Assembly: GCA_948356915.1 (NCBI GenBank)
Contig: CAOJCG010000006.1
Location: 25,713 to 89,712, forward strand
DNA length: 64,000 bases
Origin: an uncultured Clostridiaceae bacterium
Lineage (GTDB): Bacteria; Bacillota; Clostridia; TANB77; CAG-508
Reading direction: 5' to 3'
Shown here: positions 8,581 through 17,134 of the stretch, one piece after another
Layout: the number at the start of each line of letters is the position of its first letter
Position numbering within the stretch: the stretch's first letter is position 1
Translations under genes and position numbers: made by a program
The notes under the pieces: model-generated
What the model was told of the DNA's origin: nothing
What the model saw: the letters and a program-made list of their open reading frames with translations, nothing else
Databases searched by the model: none

Positions 8581-9220
8581 CTTTTTCATCTCCTTTTAAC
8601 ATAAATATTAATTTTACAGCTTGGCATATTAGACCATTTATTATAAATATTACCCATGTTATATGCCATGCCATTGTTGTAAAACTTATTATGAAATATA
8701 GTGCTACACAAATTGAGCCTATTATTCCATTTATTTGTTTTATTATTTTTTCTTCTTTCTTTTCTTCTTTTGTTTTTTCAAATTTTGGCATTGACATATA
8801 GTTTTTTATTATTCTTGCTGTTGCCCAACCTATTAATATTAGGAATATTGAACTTGCTACTATTGGGTTTACATGTTTTACTGGAACTAATATCATTATT
8901 AAAGCTACTGCTAAAATGTATATAAAAATAGAACCACTTACTACTTTTGCTGATTTTTCTTTTGCCTCTTGTTTAGTAATTACTTTTTCTTCTTGTACTT
9001 CCTCCTTCTTCTGCTTTTCTTCTTTTTTTCCTGTTAGCAGTTCTTCTACACCTATTTCGAATAATTCGCTTATTGGAACTATTTTATCAAAGTCTGGTGT
9101 ACTTTGGTTTGTTTCCCATTTTGAAACAGTTTGCCTAGTTACATTTAATTTTTCTGCAACCTCATCTTGTGTTAAACTTTTTGCTTTTCTTAATTCAAAT
9201 AATCTTTCTCCTAAATTCAT
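8573..9220 (-). CDS. XRE-family regulator with C-terminal membrane helices
   Basis: A 215-residue protein. Residues 1-60 form a Cro/CI helix-turn-helix (LGERLFELRKAKSLTQDEVA, LNVTRQTVSKWET). A charged Lys/Glu linker of about 40 residues follows, then four hydrophobic segments (two near 97-140, two near 165-205) with a second charged linker between the pairs. Membrane-tethered regulators of this type sit next to DUF4097 genes in Bacillota and probably sense envelope state. The start MNLGERL at 9220 has GGGAGG at proper spacing; a longer in-frame extension lacks one. It is coupled to the DUF4097 gene. Confidence 0.85.
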   Translation of the reverse strand: MNLGERLFELRKAKSLTQDEVAEKLNVTRQTVSKWETNQSTPDFDKIVPISELFEIGVEELLTGKKEEKQKKEEVQEEKVITKQEAKEKSAKVVSGSIFIYILAVALIMILVPVKHVNPIVASSIFLILIGWATARIIKNYMSMPKFEKTKEEKKEEKIIKQINGIIGSICVALYFIISFTTMAWHITWVIFIINGLICQAVKLIFMLKGDEKDE

Positions 9221-9429
9221 TATTTTCATCCTCCCTTTATTTAAAATTATATATATTTCTTTGGCCAATTTCTATCAATTTTAGTTGGAAATTTGTCAAC
9301 TGATTTTAACATTGTAGTGTTTTATTTGGTTGCAAAAGCTTATATATTGTATTAATTTAAATTTTTCTTTTATATAATATCATAAAAATGAATCTACTTC
9401 AATTAAGTATTTACTAAATTTCTTAAACA

Positions 9430-9460
9430 AAAACTGAGTGCACATTGTACACTCAGTTTT
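9430..9460 (-). terminator. Terminator of the 594-residue membrane protein gene
   Basis: AAAACTGAGTG (9430-9440) pairs with CACTCAGTTTT (9450-9460). T tracts on both sides allow it to act in both directions. Confidence 0.85.
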
Positions 9461-9473
9461 TTGGATAAAATTT

Positions 9474-11258
9474 TTAATTATTATTCTGATACTCCTGTAA
9501 CATCTTCGCCTTTTCTTCATCTGAAAGGCTGTTCCAGGTGTCTTCAGTTACATCAGGATTTACTTCAATCATTTGGCTATCTTCTGCATCATATGCTGAA
9601 GTACCTTCATCGAGTTCATTTCGTTTTTCCTGTGCTTCGGAAACAGGAGTAGCAAATGCAACATTATCAAAGTTTATGATGTCTACTGTTCCATTTTTGT
9701 CATCCACATATGTAATTTTTACAGTATCACCATCACGGGTAACTGCCAGCTCTTCTGAAACCATGTACGAAGCTGTGAAGATTTTCTCTTCTTCTCCTTC
9801 TACTACCAAGTAATAGTAAGTTGAACCGTCTTCTACTACATTTGAGATTCGCTGAACTTTTCCTTCATAAGTATATCCATATGCTTCATCAGAAGCTACT
9901 ACATGTGTAGTACTATTTCTTGCAACAGATTGTATATATGCTCTATTTGCCTCCATTAAACTCGCTCCTTTAGCAGCTATGTTATAATCATCTATATTTA
10001 CCATAGCATATGCCTTTAATAAACCTTCTTCATCTTTAAGTCCCATAACATATGTAGGAATTCCATTAATATTTAATGGTAATGGCTCTGTCGATTTATA
10101 ACCAAAGTCTGACACCAGACCTTGAGCTGATTTCATTGCAGCACTCTCTGTAGCACCACTTATAGAGCATATTTCAGCATGCTTGTTACGTGTATTTACC
10201 ATAATGAACCCAGAACAAGACTCATCAGTTCCTACGCTCGTCATTCCTGTGAAGTAATAACATTCTCCATTTACATATACTGTTAGGGTAAGATTAGTTT
10301 TTTTAGTCATTTCTGTGTTTCCAAATATAGTATTCCAAAAACCATGTATCAGCTTTCCCCTATTGTCTATTTGGTTTTCAATAAATGACTGTGGCTGAAT
10401 AATATCTACCCAATCTGGCGTATCTTCTACTGAATACCAGCTTGTTTCACCTGTTTGTGCATCTACTACTACCACTCCAGTTGCCTCTTCGGTTCCAAAT
10501 ATTGTTTTATTTTCATATGTTGTTACTACCCAATATGGACGTCCAGAGTCATTAATTTCAAATGTATACTCTGTTAATCCAACGTTTTTAAATCCTTGAT
10601 TCCTTATATGGCGTGTTAAGTCATAGCTAAAATAAGCTGACTTCTGGTAACGAATATTAATCTTTTCGCCATCTAACTCTGTTATAAAATTTACTTTGTT
10701 GGGGTTTGAAGCAGAAACTGTAATATAGCCTGGTATGGTTCTATTCTTATTCCATTTGAAATATCCAGAATGCTCAAGAGGTACTACATACATAATTTCT
10801 CCATTTACCTCCTGAATTGCTGCATTTCCTAAGTATACTCTAGACCCTAAGGCAATATCTTCGCCAATCTTCTTGTCAGCTTGCTTCTTTGCCAATGCTT
10901 CGTCTACAATTGGAATTTGAGAAGTGTCTATCTGTTTTATCATTTCTGAATATTCTACTTTTTCTACTTCTCCAATTTGTTGCTGTTTTACTGTTGCATT
11001 GAATACAGAACTTCCAAAAAAGGCTCCCCCTATCCATAAAATTAGTAAAATTGCAAATCCTAAAAAGGCTATAACACCCGCTATTCCAAAGTCAGAAATC
11101 CACATGGCAATATTGGATATTAGTATAATTACACATAAACCTATGAATAGAAAACCGCTGGCATATGCAATTGATAATGGCGGAAGCCATAACCAATATA
11201 GTGCACACATTAATACTACTGAAAGAACACTTACAACTAACTTACCTACTTTTTCCAT
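9474..11258 (-). CDS. Large membrane protein of unknown family
   Basis: A 594-residue protein. Three hydrophobic helices lie within residues 5-85 (two near 8-50, one near 58-82), followed by a long extracytoplasmic-like part with no cysteine pairs. Residues of about 135-290 resemble the C-terminal domain of the protein at 46799-47791; both end in a V-x-G-V-V-V-x-A-x-T-G block followed by PDW. The last 60 residues are acidic and Gln/Asn-rich. TAGGAGG precedes the ATG and a hairpin terminator follows, so it is a single-gene unit. Base composition is unlike the T-rich native genes. No in-frame CGG. I do not recognise a family or enzyme motif. Confidence 0.6.
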   Translation of the reverse strand: MEKVGKLVVSVLSVVLMCALYWLWLPPLSIAYASGFLFIGLCVIILISNIAMWISDFGIAGVIAFLGFAILLILWIGGAFFGSSVFNATVKQQQIGEVEKVEYSEMIKQIDTSQIPIVDEALAKKQADKKIGEDIALGSRVYLGNAAIQEVNGEIMYVVPLEHSGYFKWNKNRTIPGYITVSASNPNKVNFITELDGEKINIRYQKSAYFSYDLTRHIRNQGFKNVGLTEYTFEINDSGRPYWVVTTYENKTIFGTEEATGVVVVDAQTGETSWYSVEDTPDWVDIIQPQSFIENQIDNRGKLIHGFWNTIFGNTEMTKKTNLTLTVYVNGECYYFTGMTSVGTDESCSGFIMVNTRNKHAEICSISGATESAAMKSAQGLVSDFGYKSTEPLPLNINGIPTYVMGLKDEEGLLKAYAMVNIDDYNIAAKGASLMEANRAYIQSVARNSTTHVVASDEAYGYTYEGKVQRISNVVEDGSTYYYLVVEGEEEKIFTASYMVSEELAVTRDGDTVKITYVDDKNGTVDIINFDNVAFATPVSEAQEKRNELDEGTSAYDAEDSQMIEVNPDVTEDTWNSLSDEEKAKMLQEYQNNN

Positions 11259-11600
11259 TCTGAAATCCTCCTATATTGTTTGCTTGGTTTTTAAGTTACT
11301 TGTGAAATTCTATCCTCCTTTTATTATTTTATTTAAAATAAATTTTTTAAAACATATTACTTTAAAAGTATATCATGTTTTATGGAAACTTGCAATAGCT
11401 TTTATTGTTTTTTTGTTTTCTTAGTAGTTATTTGTTTTTACTAATTACATATTTTAGTTAAATATCTTTATACTTTAATATTATTAGTTTTTTCAATTTT
11501 CAAAAAATTTTATTTAAAGAAAGTTCTTTTTCTGTGCTTTTATTCTTGTATACATTTTTACATTCTGGTTATCCTATTAAAAAAATCTGGAGGTGTTTTT
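11259..11600 (+). promoter_or_regulatory. Divergent gap with promoter for the CotF-like gene
   Basis: This 342-base AT-rich gap separates two divergent genes and holds no credible ORF. For the plus strand, TTGTAT (11547-11552) and TATCCT (11571-11576) are 18 bases apart, about 45 bases before the CotF-like ATG. The site could be used by a housekeeping sigma factor; a sporulation sigma cannot be excluded. Confidence 0.45.
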
Positions 11601-12152
11601 ATGAAATTAACTATATGTGAATTAAGTTATTTAAATGAACTAATTACTAGTTGTGTTAATACTATTACTTGTATGTCTTTATTTAAAAATCAGGTTACTA
11701 ATGAAGAATTAAAAGCTTTACTTTGTAATCATTTTCCTATTCATGTGGAGGATTATAATAGAAAAGTAGAGTTTGTTAAAAATGTGGATAGTGCTTCTGG
11801 AAAACTTAATGTTCCTGAGCTTAATACTTCTATTTTTGCTGAAGATGTTAATAGTTCTAAAACTGCACAGCCTATTACTGTAAATACTAATGTTACTACT
11901 TTGACTGATAGGGAAATTGCTTTATCATATTTCTTAACTTTAAAAAGAGCTGGTAAGGAGTATGCCATAGCTTCTATGGAGGCTACTAACCCTACTTTAC
12001 GACAATTTTTAAAAGATGCTTATACTATGAGTTGTAATCATTCTTATGAAGTTTACGAGTGGATGGCTAAAAATAATTATTATCCTATTATTGTTGCTAC
12101 AGGTGAACAAACTGGCGATATTGCTAGTATTTATAATACTATTTCTTTGTAG
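11601..12152 (+). CDS. CotF-like spore coat protein
   Basis: A 183-residue mostly helical protein. The N-terminal LTICELSYLNELITSC segment and the C-terminal region (TLRQFLKDAYTMSCNHSYEV followed by a YEWMAKNNYYP motif) match the ferritin-like coat protein F architecture: paired helices plus a Y-x-x-M-x-x-x-x-Y-Y-P ending. It would be deposited in the spore coat and supports a spore-forming host. A central Asn/Thr/Ser-rich stretch (about residues 73-105) looks unstructured. GGAGG lies 9 bases before the ATG. Repeat family 1 forms a hairpin just after the stop. Confidence 0.75.
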   Translation: MKLTICELSYLNELITSCVNTITCMSLFKNQVTNEELKALLCNHFPIHVEDYNRKVEFVKNVDSASGKLNVPELNTSIFAEDVNSSKTAQPITVNTNVTTLTDREIALSYFLTLKRAGKEYAIASMEATNPTLRQFLKDAYTMSCNHSYEVYEWMAKNNYYPIIVATGEQTGDIASIYNTISL

Positions 12153-12158
12153 GGTATT

Positions 12159-12211
12159 TAGAGATTTTTGGAAAGATTTGGGACGTGTTCAAAACTTTCC
12201 AAAAATCTCTA
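12159..12211 (+). repeat. Dispersed repeat family 1, copy b, hairpin after the CotF-like gene
   Basis: TAGAGATTTTTGGAAAG (12159-12175) and CTTTCCAAAAATCTCTA (12195-12211) are exact inverted arms. The loop carries the family core GATTTGGGACGTGTTC. It follows the stop codon by 6 bases and probably serves as the terminator. Confidence 0.85.
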
Positions 12212-12226
12212 ATTTATTATATTTGC

Positions 12227-12255
12227 TCGACATTTTACATAATACATTATATACT
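12227..12255 (+). promoter_or_regulatory. Promoter of the AAA-CYTH gene
   Basis: TCGACA and TATACT are separated by exactly 17 bases, 55 bases before the ATG at 12311, which has GAGGAGGTAT upstream. Confidence 0.7.
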
Positions 12256-12310
12256 TATAGCGTTAACATTGTAATTAATCTTTTTAAAATTTTGAGGAGG
12301 TATATTAATT

Positions 12311-13420
12311 ATGAAACGAATTCATTCTTTTGTTCTTACAGGTGGGCCTTCTGGTGGTAAAACTTCTGGTTTGTCTATTATTGAGCAGGAACTTGGAAAC
12401 CGGGGTTATTATGTTTTAGTTGTTCCTGAAACAGTAACCGAACTTATTCCTACTGGAATTAGACCTTTTGGAAATTCTTTAAGTAATTTGGATTTTCAAC
12501 ATGTTCTTTTGGAAAAACAATTATTTAAAGAAAAACTTTATCGTAATACTGCTAACTTGTATATTCCATCAAATGACATTGTAATTCTACATGATCGTGG
12601 TATTATTGATAATAAAAGTTATATGACACCTGGTGAGTTTCAAACTCTTCTTTATCAGTTTGGTATGAATGAAGTCTCTGCACGAGATAGATATGATGCA
12701 GTATTTCATCTTGTTACTGCTGCTGATGGTGCTGAAGAATTTTATACTTTAGAAAATAATGTTGCTAGAACAGAAACCCCTGAGCAGGCAAGGCAATTAG
12801 ATAGAAAAGGAATTGCTAATTGGACTGGTCACACTCATTTACGAGTTATTGATAACTCTACTGATTTTAAGAGAAAAATGTCAAGACTTATGAATGAAGT
12901 TTATTCAGCTCTTGGAGAACCTATTCCAATTGAAATTGAACGTAAGTATTTAGTACAAAAGCCTGATTTAAATATTCTTTCTAAATATGTTGACATTACA
13001 ACTGTAGATATTGTTCAAACATACCTTACTTCTGCAAATGGAAAAGAACGTAGAATTCGTCAGCGTGGTCAAAATGGTAACTTTTCATATTATATTACAG
13101 AAAAGCAGGAAACTTCTGGCATTGAACGTCCAGAAGTCGAAAAGAAAATTTCTGAAAAAGACTATTTACGTTATCTTTCTCAGATTGATTCTTCTCTTAG
13201 CCCTATTGTTAAAAAACGGGTTTGCTTTGTTTACAAAGCTCAATATTTTGAACTTGACCTTTTTAATTTTTCTACTGATTATGCTTTGATGGAAATTGAA
13301 CTTACTGATAAGACAAATATTGTAAACTTGCCAACATTTATTAATGTTTTAAAAGAAGTTACTGATGACCCACAATACAGAAATCATAAACTTGCTAAAA
13401 CACAAGCATTTCCTGTATAA
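12311..13420 (+). CDS. AAA ATPase-CYTH fusion protein
   Basis: A 369-residue two-domain protein. Residues 1-195 form a P-loop NTPase of the AAA_28 type: Walker A FVLTGGPSGGKTSG at about residue 7, and VILHDRGIIDN as Walker B-like at about 93. Residues 198-369 form a CYTH triphosphate tunnel domain: the ExExK signature IEIERKYLV at about 200, RRIRQRG, YYITEKQE, EVEKKIS, KKRVCFVY and MEIELTD supply the alternating Lys/Arg/Glu tunnel residues. Such fusions may hydrolyse or transfer triphosphate from small substrates; the substrate cannot be named. It uses in-frame CGG twice as Arg (N-R-G-Y near residue 35 and K-R-V-C near 300). Own promoter and a strong terminator make it a single-gene unit. Confidence 0.85.
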   Translation: MKRIHSFVLTGGPSGGKTSGLSIIEQELGNRGYYVLVVPETVTELIPTGIRPFGNSLSNLDFQHVLLEKQLFKEKLYRNTANLYIPSNDIVILHDRGIIDNKSYMTPGEFQTLLYQFGMNEVSARDRYDAVFHLVTAADGAEEFYTLENNVARTETPEQARQLDRKGIANWTGHTHLRVIDNSTDFKRKMSRLMNEVYSALGEPIPIEIERKYLVQKPDLNILSKYVDITTVDIVQTYLTSANGKERRIRQRGQNGNFSYYITEKQETSGIERPEVEKKISEKDYLRYLSQIDSSLSPIVKKRVCFVYKAQYFELDLFNFSTDYALMEIELTDKTNIVNLPTFINVLKEVTDDPQYRNHKLAKTQAFPV

Positions 13421-13435
13421 TATTATTTGTTTTAT

Positions 13436-13479
13436 AAATACCTCCCAAAATAGTGTAATACACTTTTTGGGAGGTATTT
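13436..13479. terminator. Strong bidirectional terminator
   Basis: AAATACCTCCCAAAA (13436-13450) pairs with TTTTGGGAGGTATTT (13465-13479), and an inner AGTG/CACT extends the stem. It separates the convergent AAA-CYTH gene and acpP. Confidence 0.9.
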
Positions 13480-13522
13480 AATGAATATTTATTTTTTATT
13501 TCTTTCATATGTAATGTGAGCT

Positions 13523-13762
13523 TTATTTGTGTTCTTGTATGTATTTAACAACATCTCCTACTGTAACTATTTTTTCTGCTTCGCTGTCTGGTATTTCTAT
13601 TTCAAATTCTTCTTCTAAGCTCATTATTAGCTCTACTATATCTAAAGAATCTGCTGATAAGTCGTCTACAAATGTTGCTTCCATTGTTATACTTTCTTCA
13701 CTTGTGCCTAATTGTTCTACTATTATCTTTTTTAATTTTTCGAAAATTTCTTGTTCTGTCAT
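13523..13762 (-). CDS. acpP: Acyl carrier protein
   Basis: A 79-residue acidic, four-helix carrier. The 4'-phosphopantetheine site is DSLD in [11 protein letters not shown], about residue 36-40, and Glu-rich helix II follows. It shuttles acyl intermediates among FabD, FabF, FabG, FabZ and FabI. The ATG at 13762 is preferred over an upstream in-frame GTG because AAAGGAGG lies 8 bases before it. It is the last gene of the minus-strand FAS-II cluster, 14 bases after fabI. Confidence 0.96.
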   Translation of the reverse strand: MTEQEIFEKLKKIIVEQLGTSEESITMEATFVDDLSADSLDIVELIMSLEEEFEIEIPDSEAEKIVTVGDVVKYIQEHK

Positions 13763-13776
13763 TTTTTTCACCTCCT

Positions 13777-14550
13777 TTAAACTCCCATTATATTGTATCC
13801 ATTATCTGCATATATTACTTGGCCTGTTATACTGTTTGACATATCGCTTAGTAAAAATGTTGCTACATTTCCTACTTCTACTACCGTTACATTTTGGTGT
13901 AATGGTGCTTTTTCTTCTACTATTGTCATTATTTTTGAGAAGTCTTTTATTCCTTTTGCTGATAGTGTTTTTATTGGTCCTGCTGATATTGCATTTACTC
14001 TATGTCCTTCTTTTCCTAGGTTTTCGGCTAAATATCTTACACTTGCTTCTAATGCTGCTTTTGCTACTCCCATAACATTATAGCCATCTAGCACTTTGGT
14101 TGAACCATGATATGTTAAAGTTACTAAATGTGCATTTTCGTTTAACATTTCTAATTCTTTTGCTTTTCTTGCTACTAATACAAATGAGTAACTACTAACA
14201 TCTACTGCGTGGCTATATCCTTCTTTACTTGTATATATGAAATCATTATGCAAATCTTCTGTATTTGCGTGGGCTACTGCATGTACAATGCCATCTAGTT
14301 TTCCATTTTCTTCTTTTATTTTTTTGAAGGTTTCTTCTACTATTTCATCTTCTGATGCCCCATTTAGAACATAGCATTTTCTTCCTTCAAATTCTTTTGT
14401 TAGTTCTTCTATTTTTTCTTTGTTTTCTTCACCCATATATGTAAATATTAGCTTTGCTCCATTTTCATAGGCTGATTTTGCTATTCCATAGGCTATACTC
14501 CATTTGTTTCTTATTCCTATTATTAAAATTTGTTTGTCTTTAAGTAACAT
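13777..14550 (-). CDS. fabI: Enoyl-[acyl-carrier-protein] reductase FabI
   Basis: A 257-residue short-chain-dehydrogenase fold. The FabI-type nucleotide site is [16 protein letters not shown] at about residue 11. [11 protein letters not shown] (about 90) is the characteristic strand after the Rossmann core. [12 protein letters not shown] (about 155) carries the catalytic Tyr-x6-Lys. It catalyses the last, NAD(P)H-dependent reduction of each elongation cycle. Length fits FabI (255-265). FabI rather than FabK or FabL is indicated by the Y-x6-K spacing. Strong AAGGAGG; cotranscribed with acpP. Confidence 0.93.
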   Translation of the reverse strand: MLLKDKQILIIGIRNKWSIAYGIAKSAYENGAKLIFTYMGEENKEKIEELTKEFEGRKCYVLNGASEDEIVEETFKKIKEENGKLDGIVHAVAHANTEDLHNDFIYTSKEGYSHAVDVSSYSFVLVARKAKELEMLNENAHLVTLTYHGSTKVLDGYNVMGVAKAALEASVRYLAENLGKEGHRVNAISAGPIKTLSAKGIKDFSKIMTIVEEKAPLHQNVTVVEVGNVATFLLSDMSNSITGQVIYADNGYNIMGV

Positions 14551-14697
14551 TTTTCTCCTCCTTATTCATTTACTAACTGACACTTTTTATTCTCGTCACA
14601 TTGCCTACTCTTTGTATATAATTTTTATAGGCTTGAAGCACTTATAAAATATATACAAAACAAGCAAGTGGCTACTCTGATTTAAAACTGTCAAGTA

Positions 14698-15512
14698 TTA
14701 AATTTGTTTAAATCCTTGTATTTTTCTAAATTTTTCGTATCTATTTTCTACTATTTCGTCTTCATTTAATTGTTTTAATGCTTTTACCTCACTTGTTATT
14801 TCTTTTCTTATGTTTTTTGTGATTTTATCAAAGTCTTCTTCTGTAATTTCTAGTGGCTCTTTTATTATTTTGTCTATTACTTTTAAGTCATATAGGTCTT
14901 TTGCGGTTAGCTTCATTTTTTCGGCTGCTTCTTTATATTTGCTTGAGTCTTTCCACAATATACTACTATAGCCTTCTGGTGATAGTATTGAGTATACTGC
15001 GTTTTCCATCATTAATACTTTATTTGCTACTCCTAGCGCTAATGCTCCTCCACTTGAGCCTTCTCCTATTACTATTGCTATTATTGGAACTTTTAGTTTT
15101 GCCATTTCAAACATTGATTTTGCTATTGCTTCTCCGTTGCCCTCTTTCTTCTGCTTCTATTCCTGGGTATGCTCCTTTTGTGTCTATAAATGTTATTACT
15201 GGTCTTCCGAAATTTTTCTGCTTGTTTCATAAACCTTATGCCTTTTCGGTAGCTTTCTGGGTTTGGCATTCCAAAGTTTCTTTCTATGTTTTCTTTTGTG
15301 GTTCTTCCTTTTTGCTGGGCTATTATTGTATAGTTTTGTCTTCCTATTGTGGCTAATCCACATATTATTGCTTTATCGTCTTTGAAGTTTCTGTCTCCAT
15401 GTAGTTCTATGAAGTTATCAAATATTTTTTCTATATATTCTATTGATGTTTTTCTTTTTGGGTTTCTTGCTATTTCTACTTTATCCCAAGCGGATAGGGT
15501 TTTCTTTTCCAT
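14698..15512 (-). CDS. accA: Acetyl-CoA carboxylase carboxyltransferase alpha subunit, two +1 frameshifts at CGG
   Basis: A conserved 270-residue protein results only if one C is skipped at each of two in-frame CGG codons (15209 and 15136 as first base on the minus strand). Frame 1 covers residues 1-103. After the first skip the frame gives [18 protein letters not shown], and after the second AEERGQGEAIAKS. Together these are the standard AccA active-site region. [12 protein letters not shown] and [10 protein letters not shown] follow in the last frame. Total length minus two bases is divisible by three. AccA and AccD form the carboxyltransferase that moves carboxyl from biotin to acetyl-CoA. 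AAGGAGG precedes the ATG. Without recoding the product stops within about 27 codons of the first site. The gene is essential in most bacteria, so decay is unlikely. Confidence 0.9.
15134..15136 (-). other. CGG recoding site 2 in accA
   Basis: Context CAA CGG AGA. Skipping the C gives CAA GGA GAA (Q-G-E), matching the conserved EERGQ-x-EAIA block. The frame moves from position class 2 to class 1, the frame of the C-terminal ORF. Confidence 0.88.
15207..15209 (-). other. CGG recoding site 1 in accA
   Basis: Context TTT CGG AAG. Skipping the C gives TTT GGA AGA (F-G-R), restoring the [14 protein letters not shown] motif that lies out of frame otherwise. Confidence 0.88.
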
Positions 15513-15610
15513 TTTTTCCTCCTTTTGTTTACTTTTATGTTAATTTATGTTGTAATTTACTTATAGCAATTGTTGTTTAAAATTTAATTCCTTAATAGGA
15601 GGTATATTTT

Positions 15611-15928
15611 ATGAGTAATTCAGTTAATAAGAGTTTTGATTTGATAGCAGCTTTTAATTTATTTAAGTCTTATTCTCAAAAACGGCAACGCGCTAAAGCT
15701 AATTTTATTGCCGAATTAATAGGTTGCCAGATATTTGTTGGTTCTAAAAGCATTGTTACTTATGAGGTAAGAGTAACTAAACGCTATCATAAAAGAACTG
15801 TAACTGCTGTGTTGGATGATATGAATTACAAAATTGTTAGTTTTCATTATCAAAGTAATTATTCATTAGCTGATAATCGGAAACATACTTACACTATAAT
15901 TACTTTTACACCTGCTGAGGGTTATTAA
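15611..15928 (+). CDS. Small orphan protein A inside the FAS cluster
   Basis: A 105-residue basic protein with no signal peptide. A helix rich in Lys/Arg/Gln (about 15-38) is followed by alternating strands and ends in TYTIITF. It shows a faint common pattern with the three other small genes at 18736, 19560 and 21945: N-terminal helices, one amphipathic strand, a helix, and a C-terminal T-Y/I-x-I/V-x-h strand. TAGGAGGTAT precedes the ATG. It points against the surrounding fab/acc genes, between accD and accA. It uses two in-frame CGG codons as Arg (K-R-Q and N-R-K). No known family; function unknown. Confidence 0.6.
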   Translation: MSNSVNKSFDLIAAFNLFKSYSQKRQRAKANFIAELIGCQIFVGSKSIVTYEVRVTKRYHKRTVTAVLDDMNYKIVSFHYQSNYSLADNRKHTYTIITFTPAEGY

Positions 15929-15984
15929 CTCTTGGCTTTTTTTTATTTTATATATATACATGCAAGAAGTGAATTGTTTTATGT

Positions 15985-16290
15985 ATTTTTGGGTTTCCGC
16001 ATTGGGGACAGTCCCTCTTGGGACATCTTCGATTACCCAAGGGGGTGCTTTTTGTTTTTTACTTCTTGCTTTTTTCTACTCTTTGTACTTTCTTTGCTTG
16101 GCTTCCGATTGGGTACATTGGTTATTTTTTTGTGCATTATTTTTGTTTCTTATTATTTTTTTATTTTTCTTCTTGTTTTGGTTGCCCAATCTAGTCTTTC
16201 TGCACCCATTCAGGGACAGTCCCCAATGCTACTTTTGTGCCTTGTTTGCGATTACGAAATGTGCCCCCTATGCTAGTTCCCAACGCTACT
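15985..16290. repeat. Composite repeat family 2, copy a
   Basis: This 344-base gap has no credible gene. It begins with TTCCGCATTGGGGACAGTCC, carries AGGGACAGTCCCCAATGCTA near 16215, and ends with degenerate 42-base units (CTTGTTTGCGATTACGAAAT). The last accD codons (about K-Q-S-S-V-G-N) run into it. Copies b and c lie after fabF and fabD. Confidence 0.75.
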
Positions 16291-17131
16291 TTGTTTGTGC
16301 ATTTTTATGAGTTGTGATAAGGCACTTTTTAGGTCTTTTCTTTCTACTATTTTGTCGATGAAGCCATGTTCTAATAGGAATTCTGCGGTTTGGAAGCCTT
16401 CGGGTAGTTCTTCTCCTATGGTTTGCTTTATTACTCTTTGCCCGGCAAATCCTATCATTGCTCCTGGCTCTGCTAAAATTATATCTCCTAAACTTGCAAA
16501 TGAGGCTGTAACTCCTCCATAGGTTGGGTCTGTTAGTACTGATATGTATAGCAGGCCTGCTTTGTCTAGCTTTGTTAGTGCTGATGTTACTTTTGCCATT
16601 TGCATTAGTGATATTATTCCTTCTTGCATTCTTGCCCCTCCTGATACTGAAAATATTATGAGTGGTAATTTTTCTTTTATTGCTTGTTCTATACTATATG
16701 TTATTTTTTCTCCTACTACTGCTCCCATACTTCCCATTAGAAAGCCACTGTCCATTATACATATAACTGCTTTTTCTCCATTTATTTTTCCGCATTCCAC
16801 AGCTTATTGCTTCATTTAGACCTGTTTTTTCTCTTAACGCTTTTAGCTTTTTTGGGTAGTCTTCTATATTTAATGGGTTTGTTGTTTCTATGTTTATATT
16901 AAATTTTTCGTATGTTCCTTTATCAACTATTAGTTCTAGCCTTCTATCTATATGCATTCTAAAGTAATGATTACAGTTTGGGCATATATTTAGGTTATTT
17001 CTTACTATTTCCTTATATAATATTTCTTTACAGAAATCACATTTTACCCATTTTCCTACTGGAATATCAATGTTTGTTTTTTTGTTTATAACGTTTTTTG
17101 TTTCTCTTTTTTTTATTTTATCAACAATCAT
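16273..17131 (-). CDS. accD: Acetyl-CoA carboxylase carboxyltransferase beta subunit, +1 frameshift at CGG
   Basis: A 285-residue protein if one C is skipped at 16792. The N-terminal zinc ribbon is intact ([10 protein letters not shown] and [11 protein letters not shown], about residues 26-50). The frame then runs into ISCGM-CGG; skipping C gives [20 protein letters not shown] and the rest of the carboxyltransferase fold: [55 protein letters not shown]. Length minus one base is divisible by three. It begins 3 bases after accC and pairs with AccA. Unshifted translation would give a truncated 145-residue protein. Confidence 0.91.
16790..16792 (-). other. CGG recoding site in accD
   Basis: Context ATG CGG AAA AAT. 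Skipping the C gives ATG GGA AAA ATA AAT GGA, i.e. M-G-K-I-N-G, the conserved AccD block. The orphan gene at 38977-39144 has ATG CGG AAA A read in frame as M-R-K, a near-identical context without a shift. Confidence 0.9.
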
Positions 17132-17134
17132 AGT

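Noticed and set aside
14698..15512. accA, accD, birA, spoIIIAA and rnhA as ordinary pseudogenes
   Set aside because: All breaks share one form (in-frame CGG, C skipped, Gly), the remaining frames are intact, and several of the genes are essential in most bacteria. Random decay would not give this.
15932..16310. Open plus-strand frames of about 115 codons after orphan gene A
   Set aside because: They translate composite repeat family 2 and the antisense of accD; no ribosome site and Phe/Leu-rich composition typical of antisense shadows.
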